From the NCBI GenBank assembly GCA_016218545.1, contig JACRDQ010000028.1:1-55033 (forward strand): 55,033 bases of DNA, in the 5' to 3' direction. The position numbers were made by a program, and so were the translations under genes. Below, in pieces: positions 17,572 through 26,300 of this stretch. Origin of the DNA: Elusimicrobiota bacterium (GTDB taxonomy: Bacteria; Elusimicrobiota; Elusimicrobia; UBA1565; UBA9628). The notes beneath the pieces are model-generated. The model was not told where the DNA came from. It was given only the letters and a program-made list of their open reading frames with translations, and made no database searches. Position 1 is the stretch's first letter; every line of letters starts with the position of its first letter.

Positions 17572-18975
17572 TCAGCGCCTGGAGGACTTCTTCCTGCCGG
17601 GCCTGACCTTGAGCACCGTGCCGGGACGCAGGCGCCTGGAGGTCTTGAGCCCGTTGAGGGCCATGACGGCCTTGACCGTGGTCCTGAAGCGGCCCGCGAT
17701 CTTCCCCAGGGAGTCTCCGGCCTGGACCCTGTAGCGGACCAGCTCCGGGCCCGGGTTCCAGTCCTTGACCTGGGCCAGGGCCGAGAGGAAAGCCTCCCTG
17801 CTCCCCTTCGGGACGCGCAAGGCGTAGGTCGTCTCCGGCGGGGTGGCCCAGGCCGCCAGCTCCGGATTGAGCGCCTTGAGCCGGTCCTCCGGGACCCCGG
17901 CGGCCTGGGCCGCGACCGCCAGGCTCAGGGGCTTGTCCACCTCCGCGGTGTCGAAGGCGAAAGGCTCCTCGTAGACCGGGCGCAGGCCGTAGCGTCCGGG
18001 GTCCTCTCCGATGAGCACGCAGGCCATGAACTTCGGCACGTAATGCTGGGTCTCGCCCGGCAGAGCCCCGCGCCGGGACACGGTCCCGAAGTCCGTGGCG
18101 CGGGTGAACGCGAGGTCCCGGCCGATCCCGTTCTCCCCGCGGTTGTAGGCCGCGACGGCGAGGTGCCAGTCCCCGAACCACTCGCGCAGGTCCTTGAGAT
18201 AGCGGACCGCGGCGGCCGTAGCCTTCTCCGGGTCGTAGCGCTCGTCCACCCAGAAGGAGACCTTGAGCCCGTAGCGCCGCGCCGTGCCGGGCATGAACTG
18301 CCAGAGCCCGGCCGCGCCCGTGCGGGAGCGCGCCATGGGCAGGTACTCGCTCTCGGTCATGACGAGGTAGAAGAGCTCCTCCGGGAGCCCCGCCTCCCTG
18401 AGCCGCCGGAGCATCATGGCGCGGTAGCGGCCGGACCGGCCCAGGGCCTCCTCCACGCTCTTGGGACGCTGCCGGGTGTAGATGGAGATGAACTTCCGCG
18501 TGATCTCGTTGTCCGGGTCCACGGCGATGCGGTGCTTGCCGACCTGCGCCTGGAGCCGGGCGGGGGTCGCGGAGCGGAGCTCCTCTTCGGCCACCGCGAG
18601 GGCCGGCCGCTCCGAAGGCTCGACCGGCTCCCAACTGCGCGCCTTGCCCAGCATGGCCAGGAAATCGTCCTTGAGCGCCGAGGCCAGGCCGGGGTCTTGG
18701 AGCTCGTCGGTCAGGAGCCCGAAGGCCTTGCGGATCCCGGCCCGTCCCTCGAAGGGCCGGCCCCCCTCGAACGAGGAGAGCCCCTCCTCGTAGGCCGCCT
18801 CGGCGAGGGCCAGGTTCCCGGAGTCCTCCTCCCCCTCCGCCTCCCCCGCAGACGCCGTGGAGACCGGGGCCAAGGCAGGCGCAGGCGCGGCCGCAGGAGC
18901 GGGCACCGCCGGGACGCCGCGCCGAGCGGCGCAGGCCCCTGCGAGCAGGACGACGAGCGGGAGGAAGGCTCTCAT
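17572..18975 (-). CDS. mltD: MltD-like membrane-bound lytic transglycosylase with LysM
   Basis: 467 residues from the ATG at 18975. The N-terminus MRAFLPLVVLLAGACAA is a signal peptide with a weak lipobox ending at Cys15. An Ala/Pro-rich linker leads to a SLT domain (about 185-320) with the catalytic Glu208 in MTESEY, the AAGLWQFMPGTARRYG motif and AAYNRG. The C-terminus carries a LysM (about 420-465: YRVQAGDSLGKIAGRF) that binds peptidoglycan. It would cleave glycan strands in the periplasm. An open frame continues upstream to 19326 but has no signal peptide or ribosome site. Confidence 0.88.
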   Translation of the reverse strand: MRAFLPLVVLLAGACAARRGVPAVPAPAAAPAPALAPVSTASAGEAEGEEDSGNLALAEAAYEEGLSSFEGGRPFEGRAGIRKAFGLLTDELQDPGLASALKDDFLAMLGKARSWEPVEPSERPALAVAEEELRSATPARLQAQVGKHRIAVDPDNEITRKFISIYTRQRPKSVEEALGRSGRYRAMMLRRLREAGLPEELFYLVMTESEYLPMARSRTGAAGLWQFMPGTARRYGLKVSFWVDERYDPEKATAAAVRYLKDLREWFGDWHLAVAAYNRGENGIGRDLAFTRATDFGTVSRRGALPGETQHYVPKFMACVLIGEDPGRYGLRPVYEEPFAFDTAEVDKPLSLAVAAQAAGVPEDRLKALNPELAAWATPPETTYALRVPKGSREAFLSALAQVKDWNPGPELVRYRVQAGDSLGKIAGRFRTTVKAVMALNGLKTSRRLRPGTVLKVRPGRKKSSRR

Positions 18976-19276
18976 GGGCGACCGGACATCGTAGCAAACG
19001 ACGAGGGGCGCGGACACCCCGGACCCCTCGCCGGGGTCGGAACGGCAGGAGACGACGCACGGTCGCTTCCGCAAGCAGAGAGGATGTACTGGTGGAACAG
19101 GATGCTCCCGTGGCGCTTGCCCATGGTCTCCCAGTTCCTCCTCTGCCGCGGGATGAAATCCAGCGCCTCGAAGCGCCCCTGCGCGGGCCGCGAGTCCGCC
19201 GCGACCTCCCCAGCGACCGCTGTCCTGGGGAGCCCGGCCCCCTGTCGGCGGGGCCCGGATGTGCCCGAAATCACCT
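18976..19276. other. Divergent intergenic region
   Basis: Lies between the divergently transcribed transglycosylase and pilin genes. I see no RNA gene or repeat in it; a candidate pilin promoter begins at its right end. The leader of the transglycosylase shows no strong ribosome site. Confidence 0.4.
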
Positions 19277-19305
19277 TGATTTCCCCCGGTTTCCCGGCTA
19301 CACTC
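19277..19305 (+). promoter_or_regulatory. Candidate promoter of the pilin gene
   Basis: TTGATT (19277-19282), a 17-base spacer and TACACT (19300-19305). The predicted transcript starts near 19312, leaving a leader of roughly 75 bases before the ATG at 19388. I found no clear sigma-54 site, which controls pilA in some other bacteria. Confidence 0.45.
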
Positions 19306-19387
19306 CTTGGACCGCGTCTCATGCACATGCTGCTATTGCCGATCCGTCATCTTTCCCCGACTCCATCATAACGGCAAGAACGGGGGC

Positions 19388-19909
19388 ATGCTCATGGGAA
19401 GACCTGAAGGGCCGCGCGCCGTTTCCGGATTCACGCTCATCGAGTTGATGATCGTAGTCGCCATCATCGGCATCCTGGCAGCCGTCGCCATCCCGAAATT
19501 CGCGGACCTGCTCAGGAAGTCGCAGGAAGGAGCGACCAAGGGCAACCTTGGACAGATCCGTTCCGCGCTGTCCATCTATTACGCGGACAGCGAAGGCAAC
19601 TTCCCCAGCGACGACCTTTCCTGCCTCACGGTCGATGCCAAGTACATCGCGGCCATCCCGAAGGCGAAGTCCCCCTCCTACCACCCGGAGGACAACCGGG
19701 TCTGCGTCGGCCTGTTGACGGGCACAGCCAGCGGCTGCAGACTCGGTTTAGGAGCGCCTGCGGCCTATGACGGCCAGGTCAATGGGATCATGTGGGTCTA
19801 TTGGGAGACGGACACGCCCCCGTTGATGGGCCCGGTCCGGAGCAAAGGGGATTTCTGGCTTGGCTGCACGCACACGGACACGAAGGGCACGTCCTGGATG
19901 AGCTACTGA
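19388..19909 (+). CDS. pilA: Type IV major pilin (PilA-like)
   Basis: 173 residues. The leader MLMGRPEGPRAVSG is followed by the class III signature FTLIELMIVVAIIGIL with Glu at +5. The helix continues with a stretch containing EGATKGNLGQIRSAL, a pattern I associate with Elusimicrobiota pilins. The C-terminal domain holds two cysteine pairs that could make disulphides (SCLTVD ... VCVGLL, SGCRLG ... LGCTHT). ATG at 19394 is an alternative. It lies away from the assembly operon at 6.6-12 kb but would be its natural substrate: cut by prepilin peptidase, then polymerised by the PilB/GspE ATPase. Confidence 0.88.
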   Translation: MLMGRPEGPRAVSGFTLIELMIVVAIIGILAAVAIPKFADLLRKSQEGATKGNLGQIRSALSIYYADSEGNFPSDDLSCLTVDAKYIAAIPKAKSPSYHPEDNRVCVGLLTGTASGCRLGLGAPAAYDGQVNGIMWVYWETDTPPLMGPVRSKGDFWLGCTHTDTKGTSWMSY

Positions 19910-20053
19910 CCTCCGAGGCTCAGGAGATGGTCTCTCCAGCGGGATGAGGCTTGAGGGCACGCTGTCGCAGGCAAGGGACCCGGAAACGCCGCTTCCCTCC
20001 GCGAGGCTTCCCGGAAAATGCCGCTGCGCTGGAGGGCCCGGCTCAGCGGGACG

Positions 20054-21094
20054 TCAACGCCCAGGAAGCTTGCGGCCGAGATGGGCCAGGGCCTCCAGCT
20101 CGAGCCAGACCTCTGCCCGGGCGTCGTCCAGGCGGACCTTCCTCTTCTTGGCCGAGCCCGGCACGGGCTGGCCGCGGCCGTCGAGAGCCTCCGTCTCGAC
20201 CATGATCCTGCGCGGCGTGCCGTCCAAGGCGAGCCTGAAATAGCGGTTCTCGGCCTGGCGTCCCCGGCGCAGGACCGTCTTGAGCAGGATGCCGAAGGGC
20301 TCGATGTCCTGGCCGTCCTTGCCCAGACGGACCAGGACCATGGCCTTGCGGCCGGCCTCCCCGTAAGCCCCTCCATCGAGCGGCAGGACCTTGACCGCCG
20401 CCGGGTCCTTCACCCCGAAGAGCCCGGCCTCGTCTCCCCGGACGAGCTCTTCCCCACCGCCCTCGACCGCCTGAGCGGCCAGCGCGCGCCAAGTCGCGGG
20501 CCTGGGGGATCTCGGCTTGACCGCGGGAGCGGAACCCTCTCCCGTCGGCCCGGCTGCGCTCCCGCGCGGCGCTGACGCGGCCGGGACATGGACGGAAGAG
20601 CCCAGGCCCGCGAGCACGGAACGGACGAAGCCCATGAGGTTCTTCTTGATAGGCCGACCCCCGGAACGGAAGTGCAGCGCCAGGACGCGGACCCAGGGGG
20701 GCGTGCCCCTTTCCTCGGATCCCGGGTCGAACTCGAGCTGGACGAGATACCGGAGGAAGGACTCCCCGCAGAAGTAGGCCACGGTCGTGTAGGTCGGATG
20801 CACGGAGTCGAAGGCGTGCGTCACCTCCTGTTCCCCGCAATGCTCCGGCTGGAGCGGGGCATCCATGGTCACGGGGCAGACCTCGATGGTCCCTCCCTCG
20901 AGACCCCCCTTCCCCTTCCACTTGGGGCAGACCCCTCCGACGAAATCGAAATCAGGAGGATCCGCCAAGTCCCAGCCCGTCTCGCTGATGGAGCGGCGCT
21001 CCTGGGCATGGACGGAGACGGCGAGGAGGAGCAGGGCCGCGGTCGCGAGGAGGTTGGCGCCGATCGTCATCCTGATGGGGGAGCCGGCCTTCAA
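20054..21094 (-). CDS. Secreted protein of unknown function, coupled to a histidine kinase
   Basis: 346 residues from a TTG at 21094 that overlaps the kinase stop; an ATG at 21070 gives 338 residues. The TTG start supplies the positive n-region (MKAGSPIR) lacking from the shorter form, before the hydrophobic core LLATAALLLLAVSVHAQ. Six cysteines-rich N-terminal third (GVCPKW, EVCPVT, EHCGEQ, YFCGES) suggests disulphides; a Pro/Ala linker at about 170-205 separates a beta-rich C-terminal domain (GRKAMVLVRLGKDGQDIEP; KTVLRRGRQAENRYFRL). No family recognised. Co-translation with the kinase suggests that it modulates or reports on the same signal. Confidence 0.72.
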   Translation of the reverse strand: MKAGSPIRMTIGANLLATAALLLLAVSVHAQERRSISETGWDLADPPDFDFVGGVCPKWKGKGGLEGGTIEVCPVTMDAPLQPEHCGEQEVTHAFDSVHPTYTTVAYFCGESFLRYLVQLEFDPGSEERGTPPWVRVLALHFRSGGRPIKKNLMGFVRSVLAGLGSSVHVPAASAPRGSAAGPTGEGSAPAVKPRSPRPATWRALAAQAVEGGGEELVRGDEAGLFGVKDPAAVKVLPLDGGAYGEAGRKAMVLVRLGKDGQDIEPFGILLKTVLRRGRQAENRYFRLALDGTPRRIMVETEALDGRGQPVPGSAKKRKVRLDDARAEVWLELEALAHLGRKLPGR

Positions 21095-22233
21095 GACAGC
21101 GGCAGCCTCACGGAGAAGGTCGTGCCCCGGCCCTCGGAGGACTCGAACCAGACCTTGCCCCTCAAGTAGACCTCCCCCAGCAGCTTCATGCTGTAGGTGC
21201 CCAGGCCCCGGCCAGAGCCGCCCTTGGTGGAGAAGGACCGCTGGAAGACCTGGCGCAGGACCGGCTCGGGCATGACCTCCGGGTTGCGCACCGAAAAGAC
21301 CACGCCTGAGGCGTCCTTGCGCCGGGTCACGGTCACGGTGCCGGGCTCAGCCGAGGCTTCCAGGGCGTTCTTGACCATGTTCCCGACCACCCGGAGCAGG
21401 AGCGTCCTGTCCGAGGAGAAGACCGCGTCCTCGCCCGCGTCGACCGCGACCAGCTCGCGCCCCCTGTCAGCGGCGAACTTCTTGTAGAGCTCAGCCGCCT
21501 CCGTCACCACCCTGGAGGCCGACACCGGAGCGTGGGACACGGTGAGCTCGCCGCGTTCCGCGGCATTGAGGTCGCGCTGGGACTGGATCTCCTCGATGAG
21601 GCGGTCGGCCGCGTTCTCCGCCAGCCTCCTGAAGGACTCGACCTCCGTCGGCTTGACCTCCCCCAGGAACTCCACGGCCCCGCGCACGGCTCCCGCGGTG
21701 TTGAGGATGTCGTGGAAAAAGAGGTTCTCCAGGGCCTCTCGCCTCTTCTCGTGACCGATGTCCACGACCGAGAAGATGACGCACTCCTCGCCCTCGAACC
21801 TGAACGGAGTGGACCAGACCCGGAAGTCGTGGCACTTCCCGGGGACGTGGGTGATGATCCGGCACTCCTCGGTGGCCGCCTTCCCGGCGATGCCCGCGAG
21901 GATCGCCTTCGCCGCGCCGCAATGCCTGCAGAACTTGGTCGTGCCGCATCCCCCGGGAGTCTCGTCCGAATGAACGCAGTCCACGGCCTCCCCGGGCCGC
22001 AGTCCCACCCCGGTCGCAAGCCCCCGAGCCTTGAGGACAGGGGCCAGGCGGTTGTTGTGGTAGATGATCTGGCGGTGCTTGTTCAACGCCATGACGATGG
22101 ACGGCATGGCGTCGAGGAGCTTGGGGACCAGGGGCAGCCTGGAGAAGGCCTCGTGCTGCCTGGCGACCTCCGCGGGTTCGGCCCGCTCCGCCGGGGCGAA
22201 TTCCGTGAACAGGGCTGCCGCTCTCGTGGCCAT
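21091..22233 (-). CDS. Sensor histidine kinase with Cys4 PAS domain
   Basis: 380 residues, ATG at 22233 behind AGGAGGG. PAS-like sensor at about 35-160 with Cys86, Cys96, Cys102 and Cys105 in the same pattern as the stand-alone protein at 11492-11998. The phosphoacceptor is probably His174 in FFHDILNT. The ATPase domain shows the N box (NMVKNALEAS, Asn285/Asn289), F box (FQRSFSTK) and G2 box (GRGLGTYSMK), while the usual DxGxG G1 box is replaced by RNPEVMP. No membrane segment, so the signal is cytoplasmic. The response regulator at 23033-23773 is the nearest candidate partner, but it is separated by another gene. Confidence 0.85.
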   Translation of the reverse strand: MATRAAALFTEFAPAERAEPAEVARQHEAFSRLPLVPKLLDAMPSIVMALNKHRQIIYHNNRLAPVLKARGLATGVGLRPGEAVDCVHSDETPGGCGTTKFCRHCGAAKAILAGIAGKAATEECRIITHVPGKCHDFRVWSTPFRFEGEECVIFSVVDIGHEKRREALENLFFHDILNTAGAVRGAVEFLGEVKPTEVESFRRLAENAADRLIEEIQSQRDLNAAERGELTVSHAPVSASRVVTEAAELYKKFAADRGRELVAVDAGEDAVFSSDRTLLLRVVGNMVKNALEASAEPGTVTVTRRKDASGVVFSVRNPEVMPEPVLRQVFQRSFSTKGGSGRGLGTYSMKLLGEVYLRGKVWFESSEGRGTTFSVRLPLS

Positions 22234-22344
22234 AGGACCCTCCTGGGGATCTGCTACGAGGATACCGGCCAAGAATCAAACGAAAGTCAACGCGCCGGTG
22301 CGTCGGAGCTCCTCCGCCCCCTGCCAGGCTGAGGCTATGATATC

Positions 22345-23016
22345 ATGAATCCCACAGCCATGAGCGACGCGGGACTCGCCGAGATCTATGACGCGGCGTT
22401 CTTCGCGGAATGGGGACCGAGTCACGAGCCCTATGTCAGGACCGCGGAGGTCATCGCGGACGTGCTGGCGGCCGAGTTCCGACCCAAGCGCGTCGCGGAC
22501 ATCGGTTGCGGCTGCGGCGTGTACGCGCATGCGTTCGCGCGCAGCGGCTCCGAGGTCTTCGCCTTGGACGGGGTGGGACCGCCCCCCGAGCATTCCTTCC
22601 CCGTGCCGATCCACGTCCAGGACCTGACCGTCCCCTTCGAGAACGCCTGGGGCCGCTTCGACCTGACCCTGTGCCTGGAGGTGGCCGAGCACATCCCGGA
22701 GCCCAGGTCGGAGGCGTTCCTCGACAACATCCTCCGCTTCAGCGACACGCTCCTGCTGTCTGCGGCGCCCAAGGGACAGGGAGGGCGCCATCACGTCAAC
22801 GAACGGCCGAAGCGCTACTGGGTCGGCCGGCTCGCGGACCACGGCTTCGCTTATGACCGCCGCTCGACCGGGCGGGTCTTCGACGCGGTCCTGGCCAGGC
22901 GGCCGCCCTACCTCTGGATGGTCCAGCACCTGAGCGTGTACAAGAGGGCTTCCGACCCCGCGGCCCTGCGCCGGACCTTGCCGTTCTCCGTCAGGCTGAG
23001 GCCTGAGAGCGCCTGA
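22345..23016 (+). CDS. Class I SAM-dependent methyltransferase
   Basis: 223 residues. Motif I is VADIGCGCGVYA (about 50-61), followed by FALDGVG and an acidic FDLTLCLEVAEHIPE (motif II and post II), typical of the Methyltransf_11/23 group acting on small molecules or glycans. A TATGAT -10-like box at 22336-22341 lies only three bases before the first ATG, so translation may instead begin at the ATG at 22360 (218 residues). The substrate cannot be told. The gene converges on the response regulator gene and shares its terminator. Confidence 0.8.
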   Translation: MNPTAMSDAGLAEIYDAAFFAEWGPSHEPYVRTAEVIADVLAAEFRPKRVADIGCGCGVYAHAFARSGSEVFALDGVGPPPEHSFPVPIHVQDLTVPFENAWGRFDLTLCLEVAEHIPEPRSEAFLDNILRFSDTLLLSAAPKGQGGRHHVNERPKRYWVGRLADHGFAYDRRSTGRVFDAVLARRPPYLWMVQHLSVYKRASDPAALRRTLPFSVRLRPESA

Positions 23017-23036
23017 AGGAACCCAGGCGCTCTCAG
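23003..23036. terminator. Bidirectional hairpin covering both convergent stop codons
   Basis: A perfect 13-base stem (CTGAGAGCGCCTG / CAGGCGCTCTCAG) with an 8-base loop. The TGA of the methyltransferase (23014-23016) is at the end of the left arm and the TGA of the regulator (23033-23035) is in the right arm. There is no T tract on either side, so function in termination is inferred from position. Confidence 0.7.
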
Positions 23037-23773
23037 ATCGCGGCCAGCAGGGTCCGGGAATAGACGCAGAAGAGCAGGTAGTCCATGGAGAAGGGCTTCA
23101 CCAGGTAGTCGAAGGCGCCGTAGGCCCTGCACTGCTCCATCATGTCCAAGGAGCTGTTCCCCGTCACCATCACCACGCCCACGCGGGGATCGAACTCCCG
23201 GATGCGCTTGAGCGTCTCGACCCCGTCCATCACGGGCATGGACACGTCCAGGAGGACCAGTTGAGGCTTGTTCTTCCTCACGAGCTCGAGGCCCTTCTGC
23301 CCGTTCTCCGCGCACGCCACGTCGTAGCCGGACAGGGCGAGCACGCTCCCGAGGAGTTCGATGACCGCCGGGTCGTCGTCGATGGCGACCACGCGGGGCT
23401 TGGCGGCGTCAGCAGGCCGCTGGGCGGCCCTGGGAGCCCGGAGCTTCTCCACCGCCGTGACGACCTCGTCCGGCCGGAAGCTCCGGATGCCGAAGGAGGA
23501 AGACCCGCCCTGTCCCGGCTCTTCCCCCACCAGGCTGAGGACCAGGATCTTGGCCCCGGGATCGGCCGCGATCATCTTGCTGAAGAGCGCGTGGTCTGCG
23601 ATGTCGGGCAGGACGTCGTTGAGCAGGACGAACTCAGGCTTCGCGCGGAGGAAGGCTTCCAGGGCGGGCCGGCCCTCCTGGAAGGCCTGCACGTCATGGC
23701 CCTTCTTCGCGAGCAGGCTGCTCACCTGCTTGGCGACTCCGGCGTCAGGGTGCACGACGAGTATCTTGCTCAT
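23033..23773 (-). CDS. Response regulator with a degenerate and an intact receiver domain
   Basis: 246 residues from the ATG at 23773. The first receiver (1-110) has lost its active site: the acidic pair is replaced by VVHPDAG, the phosphoacceptor position is Asn52 (FVLLNDVLP) and the KP motif is missing. The second receiver (about 126-246) is complete: IDDD at 131-134, Asp176 in LLDVSMP, Thr204 and Lys226 in YLVKPF. There is no DNA-binding or enzymatic output, so it would act by protein contact. Its partner kinase may be the one at 21091-22233. Confidence 0.85.
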   Translation of the reverse strand: MSKILVVHPDAGVAKQVSSLLAKKGHDVQAFQEGRPALEAFLRAKPEFVLLNDVLPDIADHALFSKMIAADPGAKILVLSLVGEEPGQGGSSSFGIRSFRPDEVVTAVEKLRAPRAAQRPADAAKPRVVAIDDDPAVIELLGSVLALSGYDVACAENGQKGLELVRKNKPQLVLLDVSMPVMDGVETLKRIREFDPRVGVVMVTGNSSLDMMEQCRAYGAFDYLVKPFSMDYLLFCVYSRTLLAAI

Positions 23774-23920
23774 CTCAGGCATTCTAGATTATTATCGGCA
23801 GCCGTCTCCATCGACAGGGTCCGCCCTTCCATCCCAAGGCCCTGGAATGCGGCCGACTCCCTGTTGTATAGTTGGGGTCGTCGGCACGCTCCCGGAACCG
23901 GGACAGATCGAGAGACCACG

Positions 23921-25078
23921 ATGAAAAGACTCGCGCCCAAAGCGTCCCCGCCGCTCACCGCCGCACTGCTGGCCGTCGTCCTGCTCGCCGGCAAGGGCCT
24001 GGCCCAACAGCCCGAGCCCGCCAAGGAGACGCGCAAGGAGCTCCCCTTCCTCCAGGTCCCGGTCACGGTGGCCAAGGACGTGACCATGAAGGTCAATGCC
24101 CTGGCCTGGTTCCGCTACACCTGGAACCAGTCCGCGCAGGGCGCCACCAACGGCTCCGCCTTCTCGGTGAGGGCCGCGCGGCTGAAGTTCTCCGGCGACC
24201 TGCCCAAGAAGTTCAAGTACTCCTTCATGTTCGCCTTCGAGCGGGCCAACGGCGCGACCGCCAGCCAGAACAGCGCGCTCTACGATTACATGCTGATCTA
24301 CGCTCCGACCGCCTACTTCAACCTCACGGCCGGCCAGTTCACCGTGCCCGTGGGCGCGGAGGTCATGACCCCCACCGACCAGCTCGACTTCGCCTCCCGC
24401 TACTACGCCCAGGACCGCATCCTCAACCCCTCTTTCAACCACGACGTGGGCGTGATGGCCTCGGGCAAGGCGCTCGACCAGCGCCTCCAGTACTGGCTGG
24501 GGGTCTTCAACGGCAGCGGCGCCAACCTCACGGCCAACGACAACGGGGACATGCTCTACGCCTCCCGCCTGCAGTGGGTCCCGGTGAAGGCCAAGCTCCT
24601 CGGCCTGGACTCGACCCTGACCCTGGGCGGCAACGCCATGTGGAAGCGGACCATGGCGGACCCGAGCAGCCTCAAGAGCACGGACCTCGCCGCGGTGTCC
24701 TTCCAGTACCCCTACCACCGCATCGTCTACGGCGGGGACCTGGCGTGGAAACTCGGCCCCGCCAGGCTCTCCGGCGAGTTCATCGGAGCGCGGCTCGACG
24801 GCCAGGTGAAGGACCCGGATGTCCGTGCCTACGGCTGGCACGTGACCGCCGCCTGCCGCTTCCTCTCGGAGAAGCTCGAGGCCCTGGTGCGCTACCAGGT
24901 CTACGACCCCTACACCCGGGTGAAGGCCAGGACGGACATGGATTGGACCACGCTCGGCCTCAACTGGTTCATCAACGGCCAGAACCTCCGGCTCACCGTG
25001 AACCACACCATCAAGAACGAACGGATCGACCGCGTGCGCAACGACGAGTCCGTGGCCCAGTTGCAGGTCGGGTTCTGA
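23921..25078 (+). CDS. OprP/OprO-like phosphate-selective outer membrane porin
   Basis: 385 residues. ATG at 23921 follows GAGAG. Signal peptide MKRLAPKASPPLTAALLAVVLL up to about GLAQ. The mature part is a 16-strand-type barrel with alternating aromatic residues, for example NALAWFRYTW, AARLKFSGDL, YFNLTAGQFTVPVG and the terminal VAQLQVGF ending in Phe, the outer-membrane sorting residue. The GQF.VPVG segment is characteristic of the Porin_O_P family. Ion selectivity cannot be predicted from this. The upstream open frame overlaps the regulator gene and is not coding. Confidence 0.85.
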   Translation: MKRLAPKASPPLTAALLAVVLLAGKGLAQQPEPAKETRKELPFLQVPVTVAKDVTMKVNALAWFRYTWNQSAQGATNGSAFSVRAARLKFSGDLPKKFKYSFMFAFERANGATASQNSALYDYMLIYAPTAYFNLTAGQFTVPVGAEVMTPTDQLDFASRYYAQDRILNPSFNHDVGVMASGKALDQRLQYWLGVFNGSGANLTANDNGDMLYASRLQWVPVKAKLLGLDSTLTLGGNAMWKRTMADPSSLKSTDLAAVSFQYPYHRIVYGGDLAWKLGPARLSGEFIGARLDGQVKDPDVRAYGWHVTAACRFLSEKLEALVRYQVYDPYTRVKARTDMDWTTLGLNWFINGQNLRLTVNHTIKNERIDRVRNDESVAQLQVGF

Positions 25079-25098
25079 CCCTCCCGCCCCTGCGCCGA

Positions 25099-26247
25099 CT
25101 AGAGGGCCTCATACCGCTCGATGGCTTGGGCCCAGGGCAGGACCTCGATGCCCGTCTCGAGCCGACGCGGGACTTGGTCGTGGAGGGACGCGACCACCAA
25201 GGGGACCTCAGGAAAATCGCCGCGGAACGCGCGAAACGAGCCGGCGACCAATGGATCTTTCCCGGCCTTGAACTCGAACGCGAGGACAGGGCCGTGTCCG
25301 CCCGAGACCAGCAGGTCCACCTCATGGCTCCCCCGGCGCCAGAAGGAGAACTCGTGGGGCTTCTCCCCATAGTCCCGCAAGCGCCGCAGCTCACGCACGA
25401 ACCAGGATTCGAAGAGGAAGCCAAGCTCCATCGGCGTCGGGGGATCATGCAGCCTGTTCTGCACGGCGCGGACCACCCCGCAGTCGAAGAAATAGAACTT
25501 GGGGCGGGCCTTCTTCCTCTCGCTGCGATCCCAGGGCCATAGGAAATCGCCGAGCAGGGTATCCTCCAGGATCGAATAGTACTCCTTCACCGTGCTGGCC
25601 GGGACCGCGCATTCGCGGGAGATGTTGGAGAACTCGATGACCTGGGCGTTGGACTGGATCGCGATCTCAAGGAAGCGCTGGAACGCCCCGACGTTCCTGG
25701 TCAGGGCCTCGGTCTGGATCTCCTCCTTGACGTAGGTAGTGACATAGGAGCGCAGGACCGACCGCGCTCCCTCCTCGTCTCGATCCGCCAAGCACTGCCA
25801 CACCTTGGGGATCGTCCCGTAGCGGCATGCCTCGAGGATGTGGAACCGCCCGGCCAACTCCAGCCGGGTCAGCGGATGCAGTTTGAGGTCAAGGGCCCGC
25901 CCGCCCAGCAGGTTCGCCCCACCTCGTTTGAGCTTGCGGCTGCTCGAGCCGGAAAGGATGAAGCGCAGGCCCCTCTCCTCGATGGCCTTCTGCACGTAAC
26001 CCAGAAGCGCGGGGACCCGCTGGACCTCGTCGACGACGACCAAGCCTCCGGACTTGACGGCGCAAAGCTGCTCCCAGAAGAGCCTTGGATGCTGTCTCAG
26101 TTGGAATTCGAGCTCGTAGTCGAGCAGGTCGATGAAAAGCTCGGCGGGGAGGGACCGCAGGAGGACCGTCTTCCCGGTCATGCGAGGGCCGAACAGGAAG
26201 GCGGAACGACGCAGATGCGCCAGCCCGATGGAACGCTTGAATAGCAT
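25099..26247 (-). CDS. AAA ATPase with DUF4143 C-terminal domain
   Basis: 382 residues from the ATG at 26247 (a GTG one codon earlier is possible). Walker A is FGPRMTGKT (about 19-27) and Walker B GGLVVVDEVQ (about 67-76), followed by the ILSGSSS sensor motif of the AAA_14 group. The C-terminal half (about 175-380) is DUF4143, with a restriction-nuclease-like stretch HEVDLLVSGGHGPVLAFEFKAGKD (given in part: DLLV ... FEFKAG). Members are widespread, often horizontally moved, and their role is not known. An AT-rich region with repeats of ATAACAT precedes it. Confidence 0.85.
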   Translation of the reverse strand: MLFKRSIGLAHLRRSAFLFGPRMTGKTVLLRSLPAELFIDLLDYELEFQLRQHPRLFWEQLCAVKSGGLVVVDEVQRVPALLGYVQKAIEERGLRFILSGSSSRKLKRGGANLLGGRALDLKLHPLTRLELAGRFHILEACRYGTIPKVWQCLADRDEEGARSVLRSYVTTYVKEEIQTEALTRNVGAFQRFLEIAIQSNAQVIEFSNISRECAVPASTVKEYYSILEDTLLGDFLWPWDRSERKKARPKFYFFDCGVVRAVQNRLHDPPTPMELGFLFESWFVRELRRLRDYGEKPHEFSFWRRGSHEVDLLVSGGHGPVLAFEFKAGKDPLVAGSFRAFRGDFPEVPLVVASLHDQVPRRLETGIEVLPWAQAIERYEAL

Positions 26248-26257
26248 CACTCAGTTT

Positions 26258-26300
26258 ATAACATGAATATGTTATTTAGTCAAGACAAACAACATGTTAT
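26258..26300. promoter_or_regulatory. AT-rich inverted repeats upstream of the AAA/DUF4143 gene
   Basis: A perfect palindrome ATAACAT-GAAT-ATGTTAT covers 26258-26275, and a further AACATGTTAT lies at 26291-26300. It is 11 bases upstream of the ATPase start and stands out from the GC-rich surroundings. An operator or promoter element is the likeliest reading. Confidence 0.5.

Noticed and set aside
17540..19060. Alternative frame over the transglycosylase
   Set aside because: The other frame encodes clear SLT and LysM domains; this one is Arg/Gly-rich without motifs.
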